64,000 bases of DNA from Lepidostoma basale (taxonomy: Eukaryota > Arthropoda > Insecta > Trichoptera > Lepidostomatidae), in assembly GCA_022606425.2 (NCBI GenBank), contig JAHDVF020000251.1, positions 1 to 64,000 on the forward strand, written 5' to 3'. The position numbers were made by a program, and so were the translations under genes. This document shows, piece by piece, positions 45,086 to 56,399 of the stretch (positions are counted from its first letter, which is position 1; each line of letters begins with the position of its first letter). The notes below the pieces were generated by a model. It did not search any database. It had not been told where the DNA came from and saw only the letters and a list, made by a program, of their open reading frames with translations.

Positions 45086-45339
45086 ATCGCTTGAGAGAGT
45101 GTCGTTATGTTGATTTTAGAAAACTTTAGGGTGGGGGTAAATTATATAATGCAAAATTTTGAGTTGTTAAATATAACAATTTTAAGCTTTTTATTAGAAC
45201 TAATGATGAGTGATAAGTAACTTTACAGCCAAATATCTATGAATTTCCTTAAGGTTCAATACATAATAATAAACAGTAACATTTAAATAATGAAAACAAA
45301 AGAAAAATATTAAAAAATTTCTCTAATATTATGTATTTA

Positions 45340-45420
45340 GTGTGCTTCCACTTGTGTTTATGTTTAACCGGTTTCGGCTCCGGTTCCGGTTTCGGTTTTA
45401 TGTTCACATTTAAATTTACA
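45340..45420. repeat. GAAACCGG-family repeat fragment
   Basis: TTTAGTGTGCTTCCACTTGT, GTTTAACCGGTTTCGG and a short duplication of the CGGTTTCGG motif. Confidence 0.5.
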
Positions 45421-45635
45421 ACTGACATACAAGGAATTTTTGAGGTTCAATATAGGATAGACAGTAACATTACTAAGTAATTTAGGTTGAGGTATGTACC
45501 GAGTAATAATTCATGATGAATTTAGAATGTAAAACAGTAATTGTAATATGTTTTGAATGAAAACTACAAGATAAGATGGTACATTATAATATTTTAAGAA
45601 ATTAAATATGATTAATAGTGAAATACATACAGATG

Positions 45636-45677
45636 GAAAAACGAGGCAATCCATTTAAGGATTTGCCTCGTTTTTTC
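45636..45677. repeat. Short hairpin
   Basis: GAAAAACGAGGCAA and TTTGCCTCGTTTTTTC are inverted copies around CCATTTAAGGA. Confidence 0.7.
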
Positions 45678-45689
45678 GGCCCTATTCAA

Positions 45690-45915
45690 ACATCGCTGTT
45701 TTGGATGTGTTCCGAACATTGCAGATAGTGCAGATGAATTACAAGTCTTGGTGTCGAGAATGTATAAGATATGCAAAGCTAACAGTTTGTAGCAAAAGTG
45801 TGAATAACCTAGAGCAGGTTACTGAATTTGAATATTTATTTAGCATATTTGCAGTGGATGGCCGAACGGACAGTGAAGAGTACGTGCGGGTAACAAACCG
45901 AATGGATTTTTAATA
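45690..45915 (+). mobile_element. LINE RT fragment (LINE-A-like, upstream part)
   Basis: The frame 45701-45913 has NNLEQVTEFEYLFSIFAVDG and RTDSEEYVRVTNRM, matching the common LINE pattern EQVxEFxYLGSxFxxDG followed by the RVNxxNRxNGAL helix. Confidence 0.75.
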
Positions 45916-46377
45916 TTGGAAACAATGATTGTCAAAAATACGTAAATGACCATGCATAGTTCAACTCCGGCTGCAACATTTTTCTACAATGCTTTTACAA
46001 AGGTTTAAAAGTGTTAAATAACTTGCCGCAAATTAAGAAGGACTCCGAAAATTTTCACAAGTCCTGCAACCAATGTACAAAGTACGTCCGGTCGCGTTTT
46101 TAAAGGGTTCGTTGTTCAAATTTATTATTTGTGTGTTTTTGGCCTTTTTGTGTTTTATTATATGATTTAACTATTATGAAATATGTGTTGTATTATAAAT
46201 TGTATACATTAGTTGTTTTTTTTATAAAAAAAAATAATAAACTTACGTATGGAAGCAAAACATTCGTTCAAAAATTTGTTCGTGGAATTATGGTACATAT
46301 CACATTTAAAACATGTTTACCTGTAACTGTTAACATATACATAAGGGTATATGATATATAAGTAGGTACAAAACAAT

Positions 46378-47180
46378 GTATTATACGAAGAAGTAAGAAA
46401 TAATGTAAAGCGGATGAATGCGTTCTGAACAAAATTAATAAAGTGTCATTAAGATGGTGATCAGAGAATGATCAAATGCTGTGAGCGGTCTGTTTTATTG
46501 TATGAATGTTTTCACACGTTTCCGTGGACTGTAAAAGTCAACTCAATGAACAGACTGGAAGCATATGAAATGTGGCTCTATCGCCGAACGCTCAGAATTC
46601 AATGGACATACATGGTTACAAATACCGTAGTTCTGAGGCGAGCTAGAGTTGACAGGGAGCTATTATCAACTCTCAAGGTTCGGAAGATTTCACAGCTGGG
46701 TCATATACTGCGTGGGGAAAAGTATCACCTTCTCCAAGTGATATTGGAGGGGAAAGTTGAGGGACGCCGAGGGCCCGATAGGAGACAGATGTCCTTGCTG
46801 CAAAACGTGGGGGAGCGGACCGGCATCCGAAGTATGGAGGAGCTCTTCCGAGCGGCGCAGGACAGGGACAGGTTCGCCGAGGTGATCGACAACGTTGGGA
46901 GGACCCGACAGACCACTTGAAGAATAATAAGAAGATGATTTGGACATAAAAAGAATGGATGAGGGAAGAATGGTTAAAAATTTATATACAAGTAGTGTGA
47001 ATAAAAAAATAAGTCGAGGAAGGCCAAGGCAGACATGGCATGATCAAATTAATCAATTACTAAAAGGCGACCATTTTTTAATTCGGAACAATGGAATAGC
47101 GTGCATGCCACCGTGTGTGAATGTAGAAAAAACGCGATAGTTATGTCAGGATATAATAGTGTGGTTAGATAGTTAGTTAA
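46378..47180 (+). mobile_element. LINE-A fragment interrupted by LINE-G
   Basis: The left part 46378-46457 (AAAGCGGATGAATGCGTTCT to TCATTAAGATGG) and right part 46931-47180 (TTGGACATAAAAAGAATGG to GGTTAGATAGTTAGTT) are continuous in other copies. The insert is flanked by AAGATGGT and AAGATGAT, a likely target duplication. Confidence 0.85.
46458..46930 (+). mobile_element. LINE-G fragment nested in LINE-A
   Basis: A 150-codon open frame carries MNRLEAYEMWLYRRTLRIQW, VLRRARVDRELLSTLKVRK, ISQLGHILRGEKYHLLQVIL and RTGIRSMEELFRAAQDRDRF. It ends in a GAA/TAA-rich tail. The second copy is at 49140-49640. Confidence 0.88.
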
Positions 47181-47589
47181 GTAGGTAAAAAAATACTTAA
47201 CACGGAACAATATGTAATTACAGGTAGGTACATTTGAAACATGTCTGCTTATGTAAGAACTCATCCTCCTGTGATTTAAAATCTTTAAATTGGAAGGTAC
47301 GATTCAATACAATACGTTGTACCTACGCAGCGGCTTAGATTACATATTAGGCAGGTACATGGAGTCTTATTCCACTATTCATCCCATTGGTGTTTTCGTC
47401 TCAGCGCGGCCAAAGCGTGTGTCAATACCCTTACATTTTTTCGCTTCACTACAAGTAATAAATAACACTTTTTTTCCTCCATTTACTGCTACTAATATGC
47501 CTATTAGTATCTGCCAGGAACCTTTTATGACTCCACACATTTAATTATACGCAAAATTGTACACCTAGTCTCTTCAACAAACATTTTTC

Positions 47590-47690
47590 CGATTCCTTAT
47601 GTGGCCAACAATCAAAAAATGATTTGATCGTGCCACATTTTCCTTTGTCTTTCTCTATTTTTTGCTACATTTACATATACTATCATCATC
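47590..47690 (-). mobile_element. LINE-A small fragment
   Basis: CCGATTCCTTATGTGGCCAA, TGATTTGATCGTGCCACATT and TCCTTTGTCTTTCTCTATTT on plus. No tail. Confidence 0.6.
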
Positions 47691-47754
47691 ATTATCTTTA
47701 TATTTATTATTTATTGTTTCTTGAACAATGATGTAAAACTCCATAATAAATGAT

Positions 47755-47927
47755 TAATACGAACAAAAATATCAGTTTTCTAGAAGTTTTATTATATTTT
47801 ATGGGGATGACATGTTTCGCTCTTATAAGGCATTATCAAACATTTGATAATACCTTGAAGGGTGAAACATGTCATTTCCTTAAAATATAATAAAACTTCT
47901 GAACAACTGACGTTTCCATTCGAATTA
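47755..47927. repeat. Complete small foldback with two GAAACATGTC motifs
   Basis: The two arms are tail-to-tail inverted copies: the left reads (plus) TTTTCTAGAAGTTTTATTAT, TGGGGATGACATGTTTCGCT, GGCATTATCAAA; the right reads TTTGATAATACCTTGAAGG, GTGAAACATGTCATTTCC, ATAATAAAACTTCTGAAC. It shows that the single motifs elsewhere are half elements. Confidence 0.75.
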
Positions 47928-47949
47928 CTTATTAATATTTATAATTTAT

Positions 47950-48230
47950 GTTATATTATTTATTTATTTAATTATTAAGGGTAACATACAGCGATATCAA
48001 TAACATATCTATATAATAAAATTTTAGAATAATTAAAGTAAGGCCAATTACTTGCTACAAATATAAAATATTAGTTAAGAGTTAACAAATGACAGTGTGA
48101 AACGAGATTGAAGTTAAACTAAGACAACATGAGGCCAGACATAATATTTAAGAGTTAAAATACTAATAGTACTGGAAATAAAAAATAAAATTAAGGTATA
48201 TTATTAAGATATATTATATTATTATGAGAG
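47950..48230 (-). mobile_element. Jockey/CR1-like LINE, 3' UTR only
   Basis: TTTATTTAATTATTAAGGGT, AACATACAGCGATATCAATA and AAGTTAAACTAAGACAACAT match the 3' UTR at 26590-26830 in the same orientation. Confidence 0.85.
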
Positions 48231-48334
48231 ATATTTGCATGGAGGTAGATAACATTGAGCAAGTCTAAGAGTTCACTTAACTCGGTACGGTCTTGACGAA
48301 AGGCAACGATATGCACGCGGAATTAATTGAAACA

Positions 48335-48895
48335 CAGAGTTCAAAAAGGCCTACGAGTTGCAGCCTCCTTGCGAACGTCCGAAAGTCCAAGATTCTATCC
48401 AGAAACACCAAGCTGCATATTTATAACACCATCATCAAGCCAGTACTGGTTCTGAGTCGTGGACAATGACTCTAAAAGAACAATAAAGAATCTGCTTGGT
48501 TGAAAATAGAATATTTAGAATGATCCTGGGACCCAGACCCGGTGATGCAGCGGGAACTTGGAGGCATAGGAACAACCAAGAGATCCGTACGATGACCCAG
48601 CAGCCACTTATAACGAGCACCGTGAGAGCCGGTCGCCTAGCATGGATTGGACACGTATGCCGAGCCGAAGAGACCAGAGCAATCAAGACCCTGTACGCGT
48701 CTAGACCGACTGTAGTAAGACCTCAGACCTTTAGGAAGGCCTAGACAACGCCTAGTGGACAATGTTCTGGCTGATCTGGCTAGGTTGTGCGAATCGGACT
48801 GCTAGGAGCAAAAGGCGCAGGATCAAGAAGCTTGGCGAAAAATCATCAAGGAGGCTAAAACTCTTCAAGAGTTTTATGGCCATAGGAAATATAAT
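48335..48895 (+). mobile_element. LINE-E fragment
   Basis: Broken plus frames carry AGTWRHRNNQEIRTMTQQPL, ITSTVRAGRLAWIGHVCRAE and ETRAIKTLYASRPTVVRPQ. Best preserved LINE-E copy here. Confidence 0.85.
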
Positions 48896-49139
48896 AAAAC
48901 TATTATTTATGTGTCCAAATCATCTTATTGAACCTTTCGGTAACCCATCATTTCCATTATCCTCTTTAGCTCAGCAGTCTAGTTTTGTGTTGTATCCTGG
49001 TGAATGTTGTATCCTGGTTATGTGTATTTCGGGACAGTCTCGATTCTGCTACCATCAGCCCTAATTTGGAACACTCATGTGCCCATCACCATGTTTTTTG
49101 CTTGTCATACTTTGACTCACAGACTTAAATTACTTGGAT

Positions 49140-49640
49140 ACCTTCTTCTTCTTCCGGTGCCGTGTCAGGTCCCCCCAACGTTGGCGATCACTGCAGCAAA
49201 GGCATCTCTATCCTGCGCCACTTGGAACAGGTTCTGTACTCTTGTTATCCCTGTCAACTTTTTCATGTTCCGCAGACAGGACAGCTGCCTTCTACCAACT
49301 CCCCGACGTCTCTCCACTTTACCCATTATTATCAGTCGAAGGAGGTAGTATTTTTCTCCACTTAGCACATGACCCAAATATGAGACCTTTCTAATTTAAA
49401 CAAACGACAACAGCTCTCTATTGGCTCTGGTTCTCTGTAGTACATCTGCATTACTGACCCTATCGGTCCGCGTATACGGAGCATTCTGGGGTATACTCGT
49501 ATTCACATCTCGAACGCTTCCAACCGGTTCATTACATTCATTTTCAGAGTTCAAATTTCGCAGCCATATAGTAGAACATACCATATATAACATTTTATCA
49601 TTCTTTGTCGGAGTTTCAAGTTAAGATTGTCGTTGCAAAA
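49140..49640 (-). mobile_element. LINE-G fragment
   Basis: The minus frame 49377-49165 reads MGHVLSGEKYYLLRLIIMGK, VERRRGVGRRQLSCLRNM and VQNLFQVAQDRDAFAAVIAN. The upstream part (DRVSNADVLQRTRANRELLS) is in another frame. On plus the 3' end is CTTCTTCTTCCGGTGCCGTG. Confidence 0.85.
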
Positions 49641-49754
49641 GAATGTTCTCATTTTATTAATTGTATACCTCATTTAGATATTTTATAATTTTAGCTAGTT
49701 CCTCCAGATTGCTACTTATGAGTTCAGTGCTTAAAACAGTCCTTAATTGAATTA

Positions 49755-49885
49755 AGCCCTTCTTCTCCTTAATGCAGATCTTGTGATCTGTTTAGAGAGG
49801 GTATAAAATTTGGTCAAGTGATGAAAAACGTCCAACTTTCTCTCCATCTCTTTGGTGGTCGTCCTAGTGGTCAACGGCCCTCTAT
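49755..49885 (-). mobile_element. LINE-H 3' end
   Basis: On plus: CTTCTTCTCCTTAATGCAGA, TCTTGTGATCTGTTTAGAGA and TCTCCATCTCTTTGGTGGTC, like 36030-36180. Confidence 0.6.
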
Positions 49886-51279
49886 TTTTTATCATTTTTA
49901 ACCTATTATTTTTAATCTACTATTTATTTATATAAAAAATCTATTTTGTTTGATTTCTTCAAAAAAACAAAATAAAAATTCTCGGGTGATTTCAAATATA
50001 TGTCGTTTAACAAATTCGACTTAGATCTACTGACGCATTGAAAAGAACATCTTGTACTTCAAATGTTGATTCTTAATATCGGCATAATCCCGGTGTGGAA
50101 TGTTAGGTCAACAAACAGAGATACAGTATTTGTTTAGTTACGGAAATAATAAAATCAAAAGTCAATATGCGATGGTACCATTATGAAAGACAAACGGGAA
50201 TTCGCATTTCTAAGCACATCTACATAGAAGAATATAACTTTATGTTATATGAACATATATTCGACATATATTGACAATATATTAAAGGAATTTATGGGTT
50301 TATTATACAAATACAGATTTACATAAGAGAAAGAAGAAATGACAAGTTGAATCTCCTGTTACGGAAATTACGTCATTAGTTTATACCGGTTGCAATATTT
50401 TATTTATAATCTTTTAAAATGCAAATCATTCTAAAATTCGACATTTAAAATTGACCTATTATTTTTTTTATATAAATGGAACTTAATTTACAATATTTAT
50501 TCAATGATCCTAACTGTGGAAAATCTGTAGTTATATAAATATTTTAAAATATAGTGTATTCAATTCGTTTTTCGATAAGTATAAGTCTTGAATTTTATTA
50601 AACAGTACACTTTTTTTTGGCTTATACAAAATTTATTTGTGTCAACATGTTTCGGAAGTGGAATTCCTATATATTGGGGAGGAATACTATATAAATATAT
50701 ATAATGAGATAAATAAACCATATATGGTATGTTTAAAAATATAGAGTTGAAAATAAAGAGTTATTTTTTTATTAAAAAATTTGGACAAAGTACTTTCTTT
50801 TTTCTACCCTCATTTCATTTTATTATTTGAGTAATATAATAATTCTTACTGAGTTGTTTGCTTGGTCAGATAAGGAATTTCGAGATCTTACTAGAAATTA
50901 TACGTTAATAATTCACAAGCGAACTCAATGATAATATGAAAGACATAACTTCTTATCGTAAAGTATTATGCTTTGAATATATTATTTATAAGTTGAGAGA
51001 TTTTACAATCTTAAGGTACCTTTTAACCGAAAATTTATTTCAAGTAGTTAAATAACCTTTTGTGAACTACCCATTTAGTCGAGAATACACATGAAAGCTT
51101 TGTAAAGCTGTGCATTCAAAACCATCCACATTAAAATAATTTAAAGCACCGACCTATTGAAATACGTTAAATGGCTTTAAAATAAAGGCTCTCAAACTTT
51201 TCCAAGCCACAAACAGAAGTTTTATGTAAATTATGGCAAGGATGAAAATTACATTCAAACCTATATTAAGTATTACGTT
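49886..51279. other. Unassigned A+T-rich DNA
   Basis: Mostly unrecognised. At 50640-50690 a decayed hammerhead-like piece (minus GGAA..TTCC then GAAACATGTTGACAC) is visible. Confidence 0.35.
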
Positions 51280-51289
51280 TCATTTGCTC

Positions 51290-51400
51290 TTTCAATACAA
51301 GTTAACCGGTTTCGGTAGCTCACTACTATATTCTAAACCAGAAGATAGCATCAAGCTGCCAAAACCGGTTGAAACTATAAGAACAGGTATGATAATACAA
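51290..51400. repeat. GAAACCGG-family foldback, decayed
   Basis: AAGTTAACCGGTTTCGGTAG and GAAGATAGCATCAAGCTGCC then AAAACCGGTTGAAAC face each other. The plus part is close to the family stem II and stem III, with base changes in GAAA. Confidence 0.5.
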
Positions 51401-51479
51401 AATAATTTGTATTATATGTTGTATTAAAAAATATTGTATACTTTATTAATTTATATATATTTTTTATATTATAACACTC

Positions 51480-51955
51480 TACCGTGTCAGGATATCTGAA
51501 GAATTTGATCTGGAAGAACAAGCACATGCGTATTGACAGCAAGGTACGAATTTATAGGTCATGCGTGCGACCTATCATGCAAATGCTGTAGATACGCGGG
51601 CCGACACTGTACGAACCATGGGTCTGCTAAGAATATCTAAGATGAAGGTCCTTAGATCCATTACGGGAAATACTCTCCGAGATCGTGTCCGTAAAGCAGA
51701 CATAAGAAAATCTTGCGAAATAGAGGATTTTTAAGAGGTGGAGAAAATCAAGAAAAATATACTGGAGGGACCATGTAGCCAAAATGGAAAGTGACAGGCT
51801 CGCATATATGTACAACTGCTTACGAAATCCTCCCCGGACACTGTCAACCCGGAAGACCACCTTAGAGATGGAGGGACAGCTGGTCCCCATCATCCGATGT
51901 AACATGATTTTTTTGTTACAGATCGTCAGATCTATTAAAAGAAGAAGATATTATA
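51480..51955 (+). mobile_element. LINE-H fragment, decayed
   Basis: It encodes in broken frames VRTMGLLRISKMKVLRSITG and NTLRDRVRKADIRKSCEIED, ending in CTATTAAAAGAAGAAGA. Other frames here are shadows. Confidence 0.75.
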
Positions 51956-52039
51956 ACAGTTTTTGCGCATTCATATTCATGCCATTTGATATTATAAGCG
52001 GAATAAGATTAATTAAATAAGAAAGTATATACTTTTTAA

Positions 52040-52180
52040 ATTAACTTAAGGCGTAAACACTGCGGAATTCTGTAATGACGAACATTTTTATAAATAGAAA
52101 CAATGTTTTTTCACTTAAAAGTGTGGAATTAAAACAATGTTTTTGTCTCACAAAAATGGAAAAAACAGTGTTTAAATTAA
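52040..52180. repeat. Interspersed repeat (GCGTTAACACTG family), decayed
   Basis: GGCGTAAACACTGCGGAATT, two copies of AACAATGTTTTT and a short inverted pairing. Confidence 0.4.
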
Positions 52181-52719
52181 TACAAAATTCGTCCGGAAAA
52201 TATATTATACTTTTATTGATTATCCAATATTAAAATAACGAAAATATTTTCTCTAGAATTAAAAAAACAAATTACTCATTTATTCTTAATGGAGCAACTG
52301 ACATTTAGACCACCTGAATTCACCTCAAATAATTATGAATCCAATTTCACCCGCTTAGAAGACTTCGGCGCCCACTAGGGGTATAAAGCTCCATTTGGGA
52401 ATCTATGCTTCAGAGTAACGACCTCTTTACCACCAGTTCTCTGAAAAGAATTATAAAGAAAAGATTGTCATTGACACAAGACAGAACACATTAACACAGT
52501 ATCTATTTCATGTGTATGTAATTTATACTTATTAGGTACCTCCAAAAGTATTCACTCTATACCTGTTACGCAACCTGTTGGCGCCGAATCTAGGTTGAAT
52601 TCTGCCACATCAGTGGTATATCACTATTCGTAATAACTTTATTATTATATTTATATTGCTTTAAAAAACTCATATAATGAATCCTTGTTCAAATCTGCTC
52701 ATAAATTTATGTATAATAT

Positions 52720-53115
52720 TCTTCTTATTCTTCCTTGTTATAGACCTGGTCTGTTCTTCAGAGGTTTGCTCTTCCTGTGACGTGGATTTCCAGCTGTCCT
52801 TTCAACTTTTAAAAGGTATTTTACGAGTGAGGCTGATTATGTAGTAGAATATAGAGGAGTCTGAAGGTGCCTATTCTTTCAACATGACCATAAAAATCTC
52901 TGCCGCCCCTAAAAATAATGTTAAATTACTCTTTGTAGAATCACATTTCAAGCAAGTCCACACCGCCCTGATAATTAAAACGCAGGGCATCAATTATTAG
53001 AGACAATTCAAGTAAAAAAAATCCTAAGATATCTCACTTATTCTGGGGTTTCATCCTCAGTGTCTTCATCTCGGAAGTTCTCGAAACTTGTTTGGGTTTG
53101 ATTGTTTCTGCCCTT
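52720..53115 (-). mobile_element. LINE-H fragment with internal foreign stretch
   Basis: On plus CTTCTTATTCTTCCTTGTTA and ATAGACCTGGTCTGTTCTTC match the LINE-H 3' end. 53035-53115, on minus ACTTCCGAGATGAAGACACT, matches its coding region. Between them is a gap or insertion of about 150 bp. Confidence 0.6.
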
Positions 53116-53925
53116 GCTTCAACTTCTTCTTTTGCTTTAGCCTGTAAGTAGTGAAAGTATCCCTTCTCTAACAACGAGATTTTAAGTGTTATAAAATTCT
53201 TACAAATAGATAGATATTCTAATCTCTAATGACTCAACAACCAATCTACACGGGTATTAATATAACAGATTATTATGGATAGAAAATGCAAAACTCAAGT
53301 CAAACAATATAAGCACAAATCAATACAATGTAACACCAAATGTGTTCTATTTCTGAGATAGAGAGCAGGTTTCGAACGTCAATAATACATCGACAGAACT
53401 TCGCACAGGTCCACAGGTGCTGCTGGTGATTTTTTTCTCACGGCCATCTTAATTAATCCAGTTTCCAAAGAGGAGATCGCAACGGCCGTCGCTTTATTGT
53501 CCCAGCAATTAGTTTATACACCCTTATAAAGAAATCATTAAAGTTTACGACTTACGACGCATACAGACGTTTTGCAATTCAATTATTAGATAGATACAAT
53601 TTGAGTTGCCTTCTATCTTCACAATCATTAACTGCCAATGAAAATGAAACGCTTCAGTTTTTCATTAACTTTCATTTTACATGCATCTTTCGTGATACTT
53701 TCATTCAAATCCTTACATTTGATGTCTACCAAATAAACCAGTGGGAAATATTGTAATGATGGAAATATTGCTTATTCAAAACTGTTCGTAATGCAAATGA
53801 AAATTTGAAATAATCTGTCACTGACAGTATTGCGCCTAGTATTGAGCGATCCATCTTGTTTTTATCGGCTGTAAAAAATATTCCTCATTATTATATTAGT
53901 ATTATGAAAAAAAAAATGATACAGT
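53116..53925. other. Unassigned DNA
   Basis: No convincing exon. Rather complex composition at 53370-53540. Confidence 0.3.
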
Positions 53926-54420
53926 AAACAACAACAACAACAACAAAACAAAACCATCACGCCGTTTCCCCGTAGGGGTAGGCAGAGAGAATGGACCGCC
54001 ACACTACTCTATCCTGGCACACCTCTCTAGCTTCCTCTACATTCATACATCGAGTCATACACGCACGTCGATTCTTCCGGCTTCTGACATGACCAACTTT
54101 TAATATTTGATTAATTTGGTCATGCCATGTTTTCCTCGGTCTACCTCGACTCCTTACTCAATTTACATTGTTAACGTATACTTTTTTAACCATTCTTTCT
54201 TCACCCATGCGCTCCATATGTCCGAACCAACGAAGCGAACCTTTCATAATTTTGTTCATAATACCTTCTTTCGCTCTACACTCCTTCCTAATATCAGCAT
54301 TTGAGATTCTGTCGTACATCGTTCTACCGCACATACGTCTTAGGGACCTCATCTCTACCGCATTTATTCTGCTCTCATCTTTCTTCTGCCAGTTCCATGC
54401 TTCGCTTCCATACATAAGGA
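53926..54420 (-). mobile_element. LINE-A fragment with GTT tail, open frame
   Basis: The minus frame 54430-54158 reads MYGSEAWNWQKKDESRINAV, EMRSLRRMCGRTMYDRISNA, DIRKECRAKEGIMNKIMKGS and LRWFGHMERMGEERMVKKVY. On plus the tail is AAC repeated about six times (53929-53946). Confidence 0.92.
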
Positions 54421-54496
54421 TACAGTACATACAATATCAAATACCTTTTATAATGATAAAATATCTTCTTCAGTACCATAAACTTTATCAAATATG

Positions 54497-54830
54497 AAAC
54501 TAACTAACCATCACGCCTTCTCCCCGAAAGGGTAGGCAGAAAGAATGGCCTGCCACACTTTAACCGATGCGGCTCTTCATTCTTCGCTTTTCGCCTCCGC
54601 GAAAGACGCGGTGTGATGGGTTGCGAACCTCATCGCCACCAATAGGCATCTCCCGCGCAAACTTCGATCGTCCAACATCCACAAAATAAATCTTAAACAA
54701 ATAATATAAAATACAATGATATAAAATAAAATAACAAAATAAAAATAATTTAACACATAAAGTTCTTTTAGGTGGTGCACATGTTGTCATACTTTTTTTT
54801 TTTAATTTATATTCCACGTATTCACTGATT
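54497..54830 (-). mobile_element. A-prime element, longest copy
   Basis: LINE-A end with AACTAACC, then the A-prime part with GATGCGGCTCTTCATTCTTC and AACCTCATCGCCACCAATAG, extending to the ATTCCACGTATTCACTGAT region. The part beyond 54660 matches 18080-18260. The open minus frames overlap and show no known domain. Confidence 0.7.
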
Positions 54831-55435
54831 TTTTTAATTAACTGTAATTAGACACTTAAAACAATTCAACACCAGCAAGAATTTTAAAATAATATTGAAG
54901 AAATTATTCAAATTGTCAAATATGAAACTTTTTTTAAATCCATAGATGATAATCAATTAATCATATATCAGGTTACCATAAGTGTAAACAATTCCGCCAT
55001 TTGAATGCACTCATTTCAATGCTGCCAATTCACTAAGCGCGTATAGCGAATTTATTGTTACCTACTTTGCTTGTGACTTGACAGCTCTATTCAAGTGTCT
55101 GGGTAATAGTGCATTTTCTTCTTCGAGTTATGGTAATTTTTGTTATGTTTTGTTGGCTTAGTTTCCCTGTCGGGCCATGCTTCTGAATATATAAGTCATA
55201 TTATCCTTGTTGCAGGTGACTGAGTAGTTCAGACATTGTTTTATGCAGCATAGATTACTCTCCGCCAAATATACATAGCGTTGCTTCACTACGAAAGATC
55301 CGCCATCTTGCGACCTGTCAATGTATGTGTGCAGGCCCCTTCAGGTCACCAATGGCAGCTCATATCCTAGTGGTAAGGTTTCCAAAAATTTGTTCATCAT
55401 AATAGCTATGTTCTGTTTAAAACTTAATATGAAAT
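54831..55435. other. Unassigned DNA
   Basis: No exon pair recognised. 55000-55370 is more complex in composition. Confidence 0.3.
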
Positions 55436-55439
55436 ATAA

Positions 55440-55715
55440 AGAAATGATTGGTAAATAATTTTAGTCCATTGTTTTGGCCGAAACATTACTTATGATATTT
55501 TAACATTTTATAACTGTTAATTCAAAAACTTTGTTTTTATATCACAAATTGACATTTGCCCTGTCCATTTGACATTTGATATATATTTTTGTATTATAAC
55601 ACCTGATGATGTCAACATTGGTTGATGAAACAGCTGTCGTAAAGTAAAATAAATACAATTTGTGATTTGTTTTTATAAAAAAAGTTTTTGAATTAACAGT
55701 TGTAAATAATTTTAG
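55440..55715. repeat. Foldback element with one intact hammerhead
   Basis: Arms TAACTGTTAATTCAAAAAC, TTTGTTTTTATATCACAAAT (to about 55552) and CAATTTGTGATTTG, AGTTTTTGAATTAACAGTTG (from about 55656) are inverted copies. The left arm keeps only a trace of the motif (GGCCGAAACATTACTT near 55475). Confidence 0.75.
55601..55640 (+). ncRNA. Hammerhead ribozyme motif with intact core
   Basis: CTGATGA at 55603-55609, extra T610, stem II GTCAAC (611-616) with GTTGAT (621-626) and loop ATTG, GAAA at 627-630, palindromic stem III ACAGCTGT (630-637), cleavage base C638. Stem I starts AC (601-602) with GT (639-640). After an internal loop, TTGTATT (upstream) pairs with AATACAA (downstream). All catalytic positions match the consensus. 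Confidence 0.75.
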
Positions 55716-56184
55716 ATATTTCTTTGTATTGTTTGTGTTTGGTATTTTTCTGAAACTGTGAATGATATTTTCTGGTGAATCATTTATATACCAGAAGCGG
55801 AATCAATACATAAAAAAACAGTTATATTTTAAATGATTTCCGATAATAATACCACGGTTATTTAAACCAGATACAGTCGTGATATAGCAATAGTAACGTG
55901 GATTAGATACTGGAGCGTGCAATCCATCACTGTTTTTATTTGCAGAACTAAAAGATTAGTTCCATTTATCACCGGGAGTTCCTTTGATTTATTGTCCGCA
56001 CCGCGAATACTGTTCTCGTGAAATTCTCATTAAGAAGTTATTTTGACAGATGCACAGTACAAGGCGGTAAGTTTCTTTCCAAATCTCCATCTCATAAGAT
56101 TTCAGCTTGGGTCAACTCTCTGAATCAAGTGCGTTCTTCTTTGATAGTTAAATAGATATTACTATTTGAATACATTTAATTATC
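55716..56184. other. Unassigned DNA
   Basis: No gene or repeat recognised. Confidence 0.3.
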
Positions 56185-56395
56185 TATTTGTTTTATTTAT
56201 TAAGGGCAACATACAGCGATATCAATAACATATATATTAAAAAAAATATTTAGAATAATTCAAATAAGGCCAATTACATGCTACCACAAATATAAAATAA
56301 TAGTTAACAATTAACAAATGATAGTGAACAAGATTGAAGTTAAACTAAGACAAAATAAGGTATACATAATATTTAAGAGTTAAAATACTTACGTA
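56185..56395 (-). mobile_element. Jockey/CR1-like LINE, 3' UTR only
   Basis: TTTATTTATTAAGGGCAACA, TACAGCGATATCAATAACAT and AAGTTAAACTAAGACAAAAT, as at 26590 and 47950. Cut by LINE-A on the right and continued by its last bases near 56975. Confidence 0.85.
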
Positions 56396-56399
56396 AATA

